Positions 35,813 through 47,629 of a DNA stretch of 64,000 nt are shown in pieces. The stretch spans positions 154,994-218,993 of the forward strand of contig JAGFNQ010006450.1 of NCBI GenBank assembly GCA_024364735.1. The letters are read 5' to 3'. Every line of letters starts with the position of its first letter. Within the stretch, counting starts at the first letter, position 1. The translations under genes were made by a program, and so were the position numbers. This stretch comes from Boesenbergia rotunda (taxonomy: Eukaryota > Streptophyta > Magnoliopsida > Zingiberales > Zingiberaceae). The notes below the pieces were generated by a model. It saw nothing but the letters and a program-made list of their open reading frames with translations, was not told where the DNA came from and did not search any database.

Positions 35813-37479
35813 ATGTTTGATCTTCTCCCGATCTTCCTCTCCATCCTGCTTTCATGCGTCTTCCTCTTCTACTGCAGCTCGATGCATCGAGGCGGCCGCT
35901 CTCGGCCACTCCCTCCCGGACCCCGCGGGTGGCCGGTCGTCGGCAACCTCCCCCAGCTCGGCACCAAGCCGCACCGCACCCTCCAGGCTCTGTCCAAGAT
36001 CTACGGCCCCCTGTTCCGCCTCCGATTCGGCTCTGTCGACGTCGTCGTGGCAGCCTCCGCAGACGTCGCCTCCCAGTTCCTCCGCGTTCACGACGCCAAC
36101 TTCAGCGACCGCCCGCCCAACTCCGGCGCCGAGCACGTGGCCTACAACTACCAGGATCTCGTGTTCGCGCCCTACGGCCCGCGATGGCGTCACCTCCGCA
36201 AGCTCTGCTCCGTTCACCTTTTCAGTGCCAAGGCGCTCGGCGACCTCCGGTGGGTCCGCGAGGGCGAGATAGGGCTCCTGGTGCGCGCCCTCTTCTGCGG
36301 CAGGGAGCCGGTCAACGTGGGGCAGGCTGTGAACGTGTGCGCCACGAACGCGCTGGCGCGGGCCATGCTGGGGCGGCGGGTGTTCGAGGAGGAGGGGGCG
36401 GCGTCTGAGGAATTCAAGGAGATGGTGGTGGAGCTGATGAGGCTCGCCGGTGAGTTTAACGTCGGTGACTTCGTTCCGTGGCTGAGGTGGCTCGACCCAC
36501 AGGGCGTGGTGGAGCGGATGAAGCGGCTGCACCGCAAGTACGACGAGATGCTCGACGGAATCATCGAGGAGCACCGCCGAGCGGAGGAGGCCGGCGGAAG
36601 AGGAGGAGGAGGAGGAAAAGGGAGGGACTTATTGAGCGTACTCATAGAGCTGACCGAGAAGCCGGACGACGAGGGCGGTAAGCTGACCGATACCAACATC
36701 AAGGCCTTGTTACTGGTGCGTGATGATCATCGACGATCACGAAGATTCTTAATTCTTGTTTATGATTCAATCTTTGCCATTTATCGACGAAGAGTCGTTT
36801 GATTTTGATCTTTGAGCAGAACTTGTTCACGGCGGGAACGGACACGTCGTCGAGCACGGTGGAGTGGGCGCTAGCGGAGTTGATCCGGCATCCGGCCGTG
36901 CTCCGTCGAGTGCAGGCTGAGCTGGACGCGGCGGTGGGCAAAGCACGGCTGGTGCAGGAGCCGGATCTGCCGAACCTTCCCCTGCTTCAGGCGGTGGTGA
37001 AGGAGACGTTCCGGCTGCACCCTTCGACTCCGCTGTCGCTGCCGCGGGTGGCGTCGGAGGCGTGCGAGGTGGGGGGCTTCACCGTGCCCAAGGGCGCCAC
37101 TCTGCTGGTCAACGTGTGGGCCATCACGCACGACCCATCGTCGTGGGGTCCTCAGGCGGCCGAGTTCCAGCCCGATCGGTTCCTCCCCGGCGGCGCCCAC
37201 GAGGGGGTGGATCTCCGCGGCAACGACTTCGAGCTGATCCCGTTCGGAGCCGGGCGGCGGATCTGCGCGGGGATGAGCCTGGGCATACGGATGGTGCAGC
37301 TGATGACAGCGACGCTGGTGCACGGCTTCGACTGGAGGCTCCCGGAGGGGCAGACGCCGGACAAGCTGGACATGGAGGAGGCCTACGGGCTGACGCTGCA
37401 GAGGGCGGCGCCGCTGACGGCTCTCCCGGTGCCCAGGCTTATCGCCGACGCCTACGATATCGAACTGTGTTGTGCGTAG
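35813..37479 (+). CDS. F3'H: Cytochrome P450 CYP75B, flavonoid 3'-hydroxylase-like
   Basis: Two exons, 35813-36715 and 36820-37479, joined by a 104-bp phase-0 GT-AG intron (36716-36819), encode 520 residues, normal for the family. In order there are an N-terminal membrane anchor (residues 1-25), the Pro-rich hinge PPGPRGWP (34-41), VVVAAS (77-82), the I-helix AGTDTS (305-310), the K-helix ExxR in KETFRLHP, FQPDRF, and the haem loop PFGAGRRICAG with Cys450. YGLTLQRA carries Thr493 in substrate region 6, the residue known to favour 3'- over 3',5'-hydroxylation. VVVAAS and a VDLRG version of VDVKG are F3'H hallmarks, but the usual GGEK is GGAH. The enzyme would hydroxylate the flavonoid B-ring at the ER with a P450 reductase. 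No frameshift or stop is seen. Confidence 0.88.
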
Positions 37480-38087
37480 CATGGATTGAAACATTATATC
37501 AAAATATCTAAGTAACTATCATTGAACTATTATATCCTCAGGAAATAGTTCATGTAAGAAGAGTATCATCTATAAAATTGGAGTGGATTACTGGTGGGTG
37601 TAAAATATCTGGTTGGTCTCAATTTCATCTTGCATCCGTTGCTATTACCTCCTTTCCATATAGTAAGGGTCACTCTGAAGAGATCGTCGAGATGACTATT
37701 TCAACTTTGTTGTCAATTGATCTATTATATCCGAATCAATGATAATTTAAAATATTAATGACTATTAAAGATATTTAAATAAGAAGTGTATTAATTAGTA
37801 GTCAGAAGTGTATTAGTACTTTGGAAAAGAGATTGATGTGGTGGAGACAGCAGGAGCCATGGGACAAGACTAACGTGGGAGTCATGTGACATGCTTTAGG
37901 ATTGCGGGGACTTGGTCAAAGAAAATATCTTTGATCTTCGATCGTCGAGCAGATCTGACCTACCAAGCCGACCTACCGAATTGTTGACTTCCTAACTTGC
38001 TAACCTCCCGATCTCTTGGTATGAGAAGAGACACGGTGATTACTAATATGAAGGGATATAGTAATTACAATAACAATTTTAATGAGA
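37480..38087. other. 3' flank of the P450 gene, intergenic
   Basis: AT-rich sequence with no gene. It would include the P450 3' untranslated region, but no clear poly(A) signal can be chosen. From about 37900 the composition shifts towards that of element G. Confidence 0.45.
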
Positions 38088-38579
38088 TGTATTTCGGAAT
38101 CGAATGACCGGGTGACCATGATATAATCTGGGTGATGATAAGGGGATGTCTTTGCCTGTGAGATTAATACGAGCATTACAGGGATACACCAAAAGGAGTT
38201 CCCTTTTTGACCCTCAAGTCAGAAACCTTCCAGAAAATAGGAGAGGAATAAGGAAAATAAGTTATTTAGAGTTCAAAAAAAGTCCCCCCTTTACCTAGAT
38301 GCATAGACACCTTATATAATCGGTCTCTCCTTCCCTCGAGCACTCCCACGTTATTGTGACCACCCCTCCCCCTTTCCACGCTGCATGGATCGTGGTCGCT
38401 TATCAGCTGTCGCTTACTGGGGGCTACTGGCAATGACAGTCGCACATATTAAATCATGCGTTGTGGGTAATAACTACCTACCAATTTTCCTATTCAGGAT
38501 GGGGCGCTTGAAACTGTCGTCACTTGTATTAAGTGTATCATTATCGTCGTTAATGGTAAACTTCTCCTCATTTGTCCTT

Positions 38580-38830
38580 TCTCTCTCCTGAGTTGGTCTC
38601 AAACTCCTCTCTCTGAGTTGGGCTCGGGAACTCCCAGCCCGTGCTAGTCTCGGGCACTTCTCTCCCGAGTTGGTCTCGGACTCCACTCTCCCGAGTTGGG
38701 CTTGGGAACTCCCAGCCCGAGCTGGTCTCGGGCACTCTTCGTCGGAGTTGATCTCGAGTACTTCTCTCTCGAGATGGTCTCACACACTTCTCTCTCGAGT
38801 TGGTCTCAGGCACTTCTCTCCCCCTTGTAC
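38580..38830. repeat. Hairpin array, CCCGAG-N5-CTCGGG type
   Basis: About eight units of 30-35 bp. The best is GCCCGAG-CTGGT-CTCGGGC at 38715-38733, with CCGAG-TTGGT-CTCGG at 38665-38679. H has its own versions at 63050-63175. Confidence 0.75.
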
Positions 38831-39483
38831 CCACGCCATGCGGCTTCCTCGAGCCACATGTGTACAACAAGCTAACATCACAATCACAACCCCCCCGGTT
38901 AAGTTTAATAGAAGGAAGCTTGCCTAATTGATTGGATTTGTGGCATTTTTGGTAGAGAAGTGTAGATAAAAAATGTAATTAGGAATTCTCCACCTTAGCT
39001 ATTTCATGGATCCTAGGAATCCAAAACTTTTGCGGCGGGAGGCAGGGTGATTGTTTGAATTAGCCCCAAGAGTTTCAAGAGTTCTCTGATGCGCCGTGAT
39101 TGATGGTTGTCAATCACTCATTAAGAGTGCATGGGGCATATTAGTAACAAGATATCCTTTTGGCGAATAGGCTGGCGCCACGCGACACGCCCCCCATGAA
39201 GCGTCCTTTCCTCGACATGCGAGTCAAGGTAGACCAACCGGCGGTTATATTGAGTCGCACACTTTGAGATCCACAGCTATTCCTCGCCACGTTTCTTGCA
39301 TCCATCCCTCCTGTGTTACCGTCGTTTGCCTATAAAAAGGGACGCATAAATGGTCATCTGCTTTCTCGCACCGCTGACCATCGGAGCTTGTTATTTCCTC
39401 CTTCTTTTGCCAAAGTCTTTTCCAGTGTAAGTCCTTATCCTTTCTCCTTTTTCCTTGATCATTCATACTTCTTTCTTAGAATC

Positions 39484-42096
39484 ATGGGCAAGAGTGGAAA
39501 GGTAGCAAGACAGAAAGGAAAGAGTGGAAAAGAGGAGTCTCAAGGAAACTGAAGGAGCGGGTCTACCAACTGGAATGGTACGAGGCCATTTCGTTAAAGG
39601 TTAAGCTCGGAGTCTTGCAAGCTGCCTGCGAAACCTATGTCATCCTGACAGATTTCGAAGTTCGGGTGCCTAGACTTGATAAATCTCCCATAGAGCCACC
39701 TCTAGGGTTTTATACATTTTTCTTAGGTCAGGTAGAATTAGGTCTTCGCTTTCCAATCCCCCCTTCTTCATGTCCATATCTCAGTACTTTGACATTCATC
39801 TCCAATAGATGTCTCTGAATGCCTTTGCTCAGATGAGCAGGGTGTTCCTTCTGTTCAAGTTATTTGGGATACCTTTAACCACCCGCTTTTTCAATTACTT
39901 TTTTCCTTCTTAGCATCTTGTCCAGAGGGGCTTTTAGTTTTACAACAAGAGCTAGCTATAGATTTATAGGTGACCTCCCTTTCTTGCACAAGGGATGGAA
40001 GGAGATATTCTTCTTTATCAGACTCTCCGAGCATCATTTTTCCCAAACTCGCTGGTCGGATGAGCTACTACCCCTCCCGGAACTAGGTGACTTTCAACGT
40101 GATTAGGGGTACCAGCGAGCCAGGGGAGTATTTACCAGAATGGAGTTCCATGGCCCAAACATGGTTCGCTGCGAAGGGCTCCTCTACAAAGCCGAGATTA
40201 GCCCCAAGGCTACTAGCCTTAATCGCGACCTTCGTAGGTCCTTCATCTTCATTAATGCTTGTTTATACTAACTAATGTTTCTTTGACATTTTTGCAGAAG
40301 CCACCATACTTGCCCGATCCATGAGCAAGCTGCTTAAATGAGAGTTGGCTGACGAGAAGGCGCTAACTCCCATTGAAACCCCTAGAGACCCACTCTCCGA
40401 ATCTAATGGAGATTCCGAGAGGACCCATAGCCAGGAGCCCCTCGACGTGGAGCTGTCCATTACTCAGGAGGCAGGTCCCTCCTGCGCCTTTGTCGTGGCA
40501 CAAGAGGCTGATGTGCAACTAGCACTGGTCCCTCCCTCAAAGGCTGAGCCGGCTCAAGAAGTTAGTCCCCCGTCTCCTCGACGAAGACTTCTTATCCTTC
40601 CAGCCGAGGAGGAGGAGGAGAATGAACCGCCCACCGCCGTTCAAAGGCCCGCACCAGCTCCCACCCTTCAGAAGAGAAAACCTCGATTGGACCGAGCTCA
40701 CCACAAGCATTCCTACGGACGGGGAGAATCTCGTTCCTCTTTCTAAGCGTCGAAAGGGAACGACGTTGCCTGCTGAGGAGTCCGAGAAGGAGACTGAGCC
40801 ACCAGTCGAGGAACCATAATCCATTCCTCCTTCGCCAAGGGCGCTCAGTCACAAGGGCAAGATGATCCGGTTTGAAGAACCGAAGCCTATGAGCACCGAC
40901 CTCCGGTTCGAAAGGGAATAGCTAGGATTGGACCCCCAATGTTTGCAGATAAGGGAGTTGCCTTAGGAGATTCACCCTTCACAGGAGATTTCTTCGTGCA
41001 CAAATGACAGCTTCCCTAGGCCATCCGTCCTACCTGTCGAGGACACAGTTGAGTGGCTCTCTCCGTCCGCCGCTCTGAAGCTACTTCAGGCATACCTTCT
41101 CCAAGAAGTCGAGAGGCGATGAGGGAGTGCACCGAGCAGTATGTCACATCTCTCAGGGAGGTGACTTCAGCCGGAGTGGTCGCCCGGCTATGCGAGTCCC
41201 TCCTGAAGGTATAATTTCGCCTATCCTTATTACTTTTTCCTTTCAATTCTTACTTCTTTACTTATTAGGCCACATCCGAATACTTGCTTCTTGGTTGTCG
41301 GATGCTTCCCGAGCACGAGATAGAAGCACGGCAGTAGAGGGTAGCTGAGCTCGAGGACGAGGTTTGGCGGATCAAACGAGAGGGCCAGCTTCAGGCTGAG
41401 GTCATCTGAGACCTCCATGCCAAACTTGAACATTTCGCGGACAACTCCCAAACTTTAGAGCCAACTTTGAATAGCATCCGACACAGGGAACTCGTTCTGA
41501 CAGAGAGAGCCAAATATCTTTCGGCAGAGGTGACTCAACTAACTCAGGACAAGGAGCAACTTCAGGCCCAGGAGGCCAAATTGCTAGAAGACCTTTGTCT
41601 CCTTAAATCATCCAAGGAGGAACTCAGCGGTCAGATTAAGGAGCAGATGAAGAAAATAGCCAAGGATGAGATGGTTTTGCGAGTTGCTACTGCTTATATA
41701 TCTGACCAACAGGAAACCATCTCCCGAGCTGAGTCCCTCTTGTCCACACCTCGAGAACAACGTGAAGAAGCTCTTGCTGCTCGTGACCGGACACTAGCCG
41801 ATGCAGATGAAATGAAGGTCGAACGCGATCGGGCTCTCAAGGAGCTAGAAGATTAAAAGGTCAGCGAGGTAGCCCGTCAATTGGAGAAGGAAGCTGCTGT
41901 CAAGGCTAAGTTCCTCCAATCCAAGGTGTTCGGTGACATCGTGGATGACCAAGTTCTAAAACGGCTCAAGCAAGGCTTCAACAGAGCTATTTAGCAAATC
42001 CAGCAAACCGATGTATTGAAGACAGGTGTCAACCTGAACTTCCTTAGTGTTGGCCAAGCCTGGGAGGAATTGTCCGCGGAAGAGAAAGAACTTTGA
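39484..42096 (+). pseudogene. Broken PF04195-like (putative gypsy-type) ORF with coiled-coil C-terminus
   Basis: ATG at 39484 opens a Lys-rich start, then a frameshift leads to YQLEWYEAISLKVKLGV (near 39560-39610). ELGLRFPIPP and, across another frameshift, an RVFLLFKLFGIPLTTRFF-like stretch match the conserved core of the PF04195 family as I recall it. A Pro/Glu-rich disordered middle (40345-40820) follows. A long coiled coil then occupies 41467-41856 (129 open codons) and runs past a stop to EELSAEEKEL, ending at 42096. At least five frame breaks make it non-functional. The domain has no established biochemical role. Confidence 0.65.
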
Positions 42097-42409
42097 TGTA
42101 ATCTTATTCATCATTTACGGCTAGAAGACTTTTATGATTATAAACCTTGTGCCAGTGTTTTACCTTTTGAATGAACATGACTTGCTTTATGGACTTTGTT
42201 TTGTGTTTTGTCTTCTGAATATAACTTGCTTTGTGTACTATGTTTCATATTTTGTCTTCCGAATATAACTTGTCGGAGTCCTTTGGGAAATGTGATTTCC
42301 TATAAGGTTTTTTATTCGCAATAATCCCAACTCACTCCCCCCTGAGTACCGATTCCGTGTCAGATATATACTCTATGTCAGATAACTTGTTTCTACGCCA
42401 AGGGGGTCA

Positions 42410-42860
42410 AGTCTCTGGAGCATCCTCGGTAACTGTGAGTTGGTAGGAACTGCAACTGCTCCTAGCGGGGTATTCTCTGTGCCATGGCCTGGTCTACATG
42501 GCTTGGGCATCCTCGGCACCACCAGCTGGTAGGAACTTCGGCTGCTCCCAGCCGAGCATCCTCAGCACCACGTCCATGTCTACACAGCTTGGGCAATTTC
42601 AGTACCATAAGCTGGTAGGAACTTCAACTGCTCCCGGTCGGGCATCCTCAGCACCATGGTCAGGTCCACACGGCTAGGGCATCCTCGGCACCATAAGCTG
42701 GTAGTAACTTCGACTGCTCCCGGTCGGGCATCCTCAGCACCACATCCAAGTCTACACAGCTTAGGCATCCTCTGCACCACAAGCTGGTATGAACTTCGGT
42801 TGCTCCCGTCTGGGCATCCTCAGCACGACTAGGTCTACACAGCTTAAGCATCCTTGGCAC
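42410..42860 (+). repeat. ~85-bp tandem repeat at the end of G
   Basis: Five or so units, each with GGGCATCCTCGGCACCA, AGCTGGTAGGAACTTCG, CTGCTCCC and GTCTACACAGCTT. Each unit contains two related half-units. The array is cut in mid-unit by the left LTR of A2 at 42861. Confidence 0.75.
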
Positions 42861-43742
42861 TGTTGGAGCAATCTAGGTACCTTGGATTTTGATGATTGGG
42901 CAAAGGTTTAAGTTAGGTTTATTGTTGTATTTGATGTTGCATTGTGAGAATGCAGGAATCAGGTACGAAGGAGAAAAGTCTAAGTGGTTTCATGGCAAAG
43001 GAAGATCCGACAACAAGGACTGAGGCCGAAGGAAGCTCCAGAAGGCAAGGCGTGAAGGATGGAGAGGCATCTGAGGGGCGCAAGGCTGATGGAGGAGGCT
43101 AGAAGGCAAAGTCTAGGTTGGTCGGGTGAGGACGAGTGCTAAGTGACTATACTCGGGGTTGAAACCCTAGGTTTAGGGTTTGAGCAGTCGATTGTTGCTT
43201 GGAGCAGTCGATTGATGTTGGGCACAGAAAGATCAGTCGACTAATCCTTTGTGCAGTCGATTGGTGTCGGCTGGAATTCGAACGTTGGGCTGTAACATTC
43301 GAAGTTTGGTGGACTAGTCAACTGGTGTTGGCATCAGGCGACTGGTTATGGTTGGAACAGCAACGAGCTCTATTTGAGAGAGCTCGGTTTGGCTGGGCAA
43401 AGGTTGATGAAATATGCTTGGGTAAAACTTATTAGTAGTCTACCAAGCTCAGGTGTGTGTGTGTAAGTGTTGTGGTGAGTTTTCTCCACACACAAGGAGC
43501 GACACGAGCTAGCCGGAAGCTTTCCGAGGAGTCATCCACCGACGGATTAGGATCGTCCACCTCACGGACTGTCGTGGAGTAGGAACTTTATCTCCGAACC
43601 ACGTTAAATTGGTTTGTGTTCTTCCTTGTTAGTTTTAGTTTGTATTGTATTCCGATGTGCACTAACACGTGTAGGAAGAACCGGTGTATTAAGTGGGTGA
43701 TCGGCTATTCACCCCCTCTAGTCGTACGCACCGGTCCCATCA
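42861..43742 (+). repeat. Left LTR of the A2/A3 array
   Basis: 882 bp from TGTTGGAGCAATC to CCCATCA. One 121-bp unit, the telo-box-like stretch near 43163-43183, AGTCGA palindromes 43187-43345, and the TATA-like site in its inverted repeat near 43366-43386. Confidence 0.85.
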
Positions 43743-43744
43743 AG

Positions 43745-43756
43745 TGGTATCAAAGC
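43745..43756 (+). other. Primer-binding site of A2
   Basis: TGGTATCAAAGC, one mismatch from the initiator tRNA-Met site and identical to that of A3 (50786-50797) and D. Confidence 0.85.
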
Positions 43757-43809
43757 CAAGTTCGCTCGTCAACGGACTAATCATTGGGAGAGCAAAACGC
43801 TAGAGGAAG

Positions 43810-45266
43810 ATGGATTCGGAAGGTCCACTAGGATGAGATACTCGAATCCCACCTCTATATGATCGAAACGATTTCGATTATTGGAGGAAGCGGTTGGAGA
43901 CTTGGTTCCAAATGGATTGGGACCATTAAACCGCTTTCGAGGTTCCATTCGAAGCTCCAACGGATAAGAAGGGGAAACACCTCCGACCTCGACATTGGAC
44001 AAAGGAATAAAAGGAAGAAGCAAAGTCGGATAAGGAGGTAACGAGAATTGTATTAAATTTATTACCTTCTTATATTGTGTCTCGTGTAGGAGAATACAAG
44101 AATGCTTATGAGCTATGGAGAAAGGTGATAGCTCTACATGAAAATTCGACACAAGGACAAGGAGTGGAGGAGTCCAAGGATAAGAGCTCATTGGTCCAAG
44201 AGAAGGAGAAGGACCAATCAGAAGTTGAATCGAGTTCAACATCCGAAGAGGAGGAGGAAGTAGAATCGTCCACATCCTCCAGTGAGGAAGAAGAAGAGCA
44301 ATCCAAGGTGGAGGAGATCTTGGAAGCTTAATCCTCAACCTCAACTACCGAGAAGAGTGAGGAATCCCATATCAAATGCTTTGAGTGTGGGAAAATTGGA
44401 CACTACAAGCGTAGGTGTCTTTCATGCAAGAAGGTGAATGAGGTAAACCCTAAACCCGGTAAAGTTCATTTAAAAACTAATGAGGGTTGTAGGGATGGAG
44501 CTATGGAGAAGAAGCATATAATTTACTTCACGTGTGGCGAGCGGGGCCACTACCACACAAAATGTCCAAGGAAAGGAGAGATCAATAAGCTAGGGCATTT
44601 GAAGAAATTGGAGAAGAGGAGGAGCTCAAATCAAGGGGGAGCTTCAAAGGTAAAAGAGAAGGTAATCCCTTATTTAAAATTCAATCCAATTTCTAATTCA
44701 TATATGCATGTTAAAAATAATATAGATTATTTACCTAAGCATAATTATGGATTTAGGTATAATGATAGAAATAAGGTTAATAAGGTAGATAATCCTAAGA
44801 AATCATTATCCAAGACTAGACCAAACAAGACTCAAACTACCATGCCTAAGGGGACGAAGGTAGTAAATGAGCAAGATATTAATCCCAAGAAGGGGAGACA
44901 TATACCTAGGAAGATAGGTAGGTCTAGAAATGTCTAAGATGGATATGTTGACACTAGGGTAAGAGCCCTAGAATTGAGATATCAAGTCAGGAGGACAAGG
45001 CTTGAGAAAATGAAGAGAGTCCTAGATAGATTCATTACTGGACCTGGGGGACTTGATATATGTTTGGGTGGTCAAAAACCAAAAATGTCAAATTGAGTAC
45101 CTCCATGACCAAAAGAATGTCAAATGCTAGAAGGGCACAAGACATTGGTAAGGGAGGAGTAATCAAGGACAAGACGTCCAAAATTAAGAAGGTAACAGAT
45201 GAGAGTCAAGGATCACCGGAGTTACACAAGTGTGGCTTAGTAACCTTGGATGAGTCACCTAAGTAG
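43810..45266 (+). pseudogene. Broken two-knuckle gag of A2
   Basis: Starts with ATG at 43810. In-frame stops occur after GPLG, after the DH of QMDWDH, and after EEILEA (near 44329). The knuckles read CFECGKIGHYKRRC and FTCGERGHYHTKC (the first Cys of the second is Tyr). The longest open parts are 44077-44331 and 44434-44937. The three stops named here are also in A3 but not in A1, so the two array members share a defective ancestor. Confidence 0.8.
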
Positions 45267-46163
45267 GTGACTAAGGCTAAGAGCTCAAGGGGAAGCTTAA
45301 AGAGTCAAATTGGGACTTATGGTAAATGGATCTCGGGATTTCTTCCGGATGTCTAGATGAACCATGAAGTGTGCCAAAGGGTTTGGAGACGAATTTGAGT
45401 CTCAATCCTTAGGTTTTGGCACATTAGGTTTATGTTTCATGCATAAAAATATGACATTGGGGTTATATTGCATGAAAATTGATATTTGATGTATAGATGT
45501 CATATAAACCAATGCTAGGGATGTATTGTGATTTGATATAGACAGATACATCAAAAGAAGACCAAAACTAGGACTTTAGGTCAAAGTTATATTTAACCAT
45601 TTAGATAGTTTTGGATTTGGTGTCAATCTTAGGATCCAAGATATATATATTTTAAATGCATTTTTTCCAAGTAGACACAAGTACCACAAATCTCTCTATG
45701 AAATTTGGGAATTCTTGGGACTTATAGAATTTCTGGTGCATTTCTGAAATTGGGTTAGAAATGTAGAAATATGCTAATATTAAGGTATCAATCGACTGAT
45801 GTAGAAGGCAGTCGACTGATAATTCTGTGAGGTTGGTTTTCTACTAGGTCAGTCGACTGATAATTGTCCTAGTCGATTGATATAGGCTGAAATTGATTTT
45901 AGCTAAGTCGAAAAGTATTCTAATAATATTAAACTTGTGTATAATCTGATGGGGGGTTATTACACAATGTTTGTAATCATTAGAAGGTTAAAAATCCAAT
46001 AATCGGAATATTGTTGGAGCTCTTTTTGATGTGTGACAAAGGGGAGAAGTGTTGGGTTTAAGTGGGAAACCAACACACCTTTGCAAGAAATCCAAGCTCA
46101 ATGAAGAGCTAGGTGATGAAGGAGCATTTGTTGGCAAAGGAGGAGAAGTACCTTTGTAAGGAA
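45267..46163 (+). other. Non-coding 3' region of A2, first part
   Basis: Colinear with 6733-7700 of A1. Contains AGTCGACTGATAATT-type palindromes at 45785-45885. Interrupted at 46164 by solo LTR C2, and the rest (47496-47629) follows it and ends in the purine tract CAAGGGGGAGAT (47618-47629). Confidence 0.65.
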
Positions 46164-47490
46164 TGTTGGATCGAGAAAACCGATAGAGGGGGGGGGGGGT
46201 GAATATCGGAAAACTTTCGGATTCGTATAAGAATAGGTACGCAGCGGAAATTAACGAAAAGACACAGAGATGCAATCGATTTACTTGGTTCAGAGCCTGT
46301 GTCGACTCCTACTCCAAGGCCCACGGTCGTTGACCGTTTACTTTGGGCAATTCTATATTTGGCGCAAATAAGTTACACAATATGATTTACAAAATCAAGT
46401 GCAATAAAATATTAATTAAAGAAATACGCTCTTCTTTTTACCGACGTCCGGAGTAGGTCGACTCTTTCGGGGCAGCAGGACGTCGTCGGCTCGAGATGAA
46501 GCGTTTCCGGAGCAAGGCGCGAGCGTAGAAGAACTTTGAGGCGTTGGAAGAATTGATGTCTTGAAGCCTTGGTCGAAGGTCCCTTATATAGGGCCTGGGG
46601 GCGCCCGGGATGTCGGGGGTGCCCCCCACGTGGCGTTTGATCCGGTTGTAGCTCGGTCGCCGTCTGATCCCCTTATCCTCGGGATCCGCTTTGACCGGGG
46701 CGCCCGCAGCGCTCGGGGCGCCCGGATTGACCGGGTCAAACTCTATCCTTTGGCTTTACTTGGCTTCGAGGGGTTTGGGTTCGATGTATGCGCATGGGGG
46801 CGCCCGCAGCGCAGGGGGCGCCCGCGAGCAGCGGGGGCGCCCGGAAGCACGGGGGCGCCCGCAGCTTATACTGTCGAAGCGCACTTTTTGATTGTGTGTT
46901 TGGTGTTCACCTTGGGGGCGCCCGGGACACTCCGGGTGCCCTGGTCAGCAGTTGCCTCACTCCTTTGAGGCACTCTGAGCTGCAGACTCACGTTCCTTCG
47001 GTCCTGCATCCAGGGTTAGTCCAAAACACAATAACATAATAAATTATTAGATTTATATAGCCTTAGCTGTCTTGGTTCTGACTTTGGTCTCCAAAATGGA
47101 GCCCTAGGTCGAACCGACGCCTACTGTTCCTCGACGGGGAACGCGTCCTCACCTACTCCTCTCGGGAGAATTTACCTGATGCCAACCGTTCCTTTGGTTG
47201 GACTTTTGCCTGACGGTCCTTTGTCAGGTTTTGTAAACTGGCAGTCCTTCGTCAGTTGCCTAGCAGTCCTTTGCTAGGGCTTCGGTCCCAGACTGTCCTT
47301 CGCCTGGAGCCTAGCAGTCCTTCGCTAGGACTTTCTTTCCTGGCATTCCTTTGCCAGTGCCTAGCAGTCTTTCGCTAGGGCTTTTCCTGCACACTTGATT
47401 AACTTGTTAGAAAATAAGAAAGACTTAACTTTTGACCTATGTTGCCATTATCAAAACACAGGTTTGACTTAGGTGCATTCTGCACCAACA
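46164..47490 (-). mobile_element. Family-C solo LTR (C2) in A2
   Basis: 1327 bp, TGTTGG...CCAACA ends, perfect duplication AGGAA (46159-46163, 47491-47495). The empty site is visible in A3 at about 53200-53215. Minus orientation. TATATAAGG complement at 46583-46590 lies in GGTCCCT...AGGGCC. Upstream on that strand are eight GGGCGCCC-type palindromes (46605-46925). CCTAGCAGTC...GCTAGG hairpin repeats occur at 47210-47385. Same family as C1: ends, length and the GGGGAACGCGTCCTCACC stretch agree. Confidence 0.9.
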
Positions 47491-47629
47491 AGGAAAACCT
47501 ACTCAAGGGGGAGTTTAGGTAAAGGGGGAGCCTAAGGTTAGGTTCCATGATTTATACATGATCAGTTGCTTTGTTGTTGTTTCCCTAACTTAAATAGGTT
47601 GCCAAACATTTTGAGCTCAAGGGGGAGAT

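Larger units (their letters stand above)
38088..42860 (+). mobile_element. Element G: PF04195-type retroelement segment
   Basis: From about 38088 to 39600 it is colinear with 62569-64000 (element H). Shared landmarks in order are a first TATA (CTTATATAATC near 38312), GGGTAATAACTAC, a hairpin array, a GAAGGAAG / GATTGATT stretch, a TTTTGCGGCG motif, a second TATA (TATAAAAAGG near 39332) and an ATG-led ORF. No primer site or LTR pair was found. The ORF type is known as an extra ORF in Tat-lineage gypsy elements, so this may be a fragment of one. It ends where A2 inserted. Confidence 0.55.

Noticed and set aside
35852..36702. Long minus-strand and alternative-frame ORFs over the P450 exons (also 36871-37494)
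   Set aside because: Explained by high GC at third codon positions; the plus frame carries all P450 motifs.
40345..40824. Separate gene for the Pro/Glu-rich 133-codon ORF
   Set aside because: It is the low-complexity middle of the broken PF04195-like ORF of element G; overlapping frames on both strands are of similar length.
46561..47039. Overlapping ORFs of 66-135 codons in solo LTR C2
   Set aside because: Gly/Ala/Arg-rich translations of GGGCGCCC palindromes inside a non-coding LTR.
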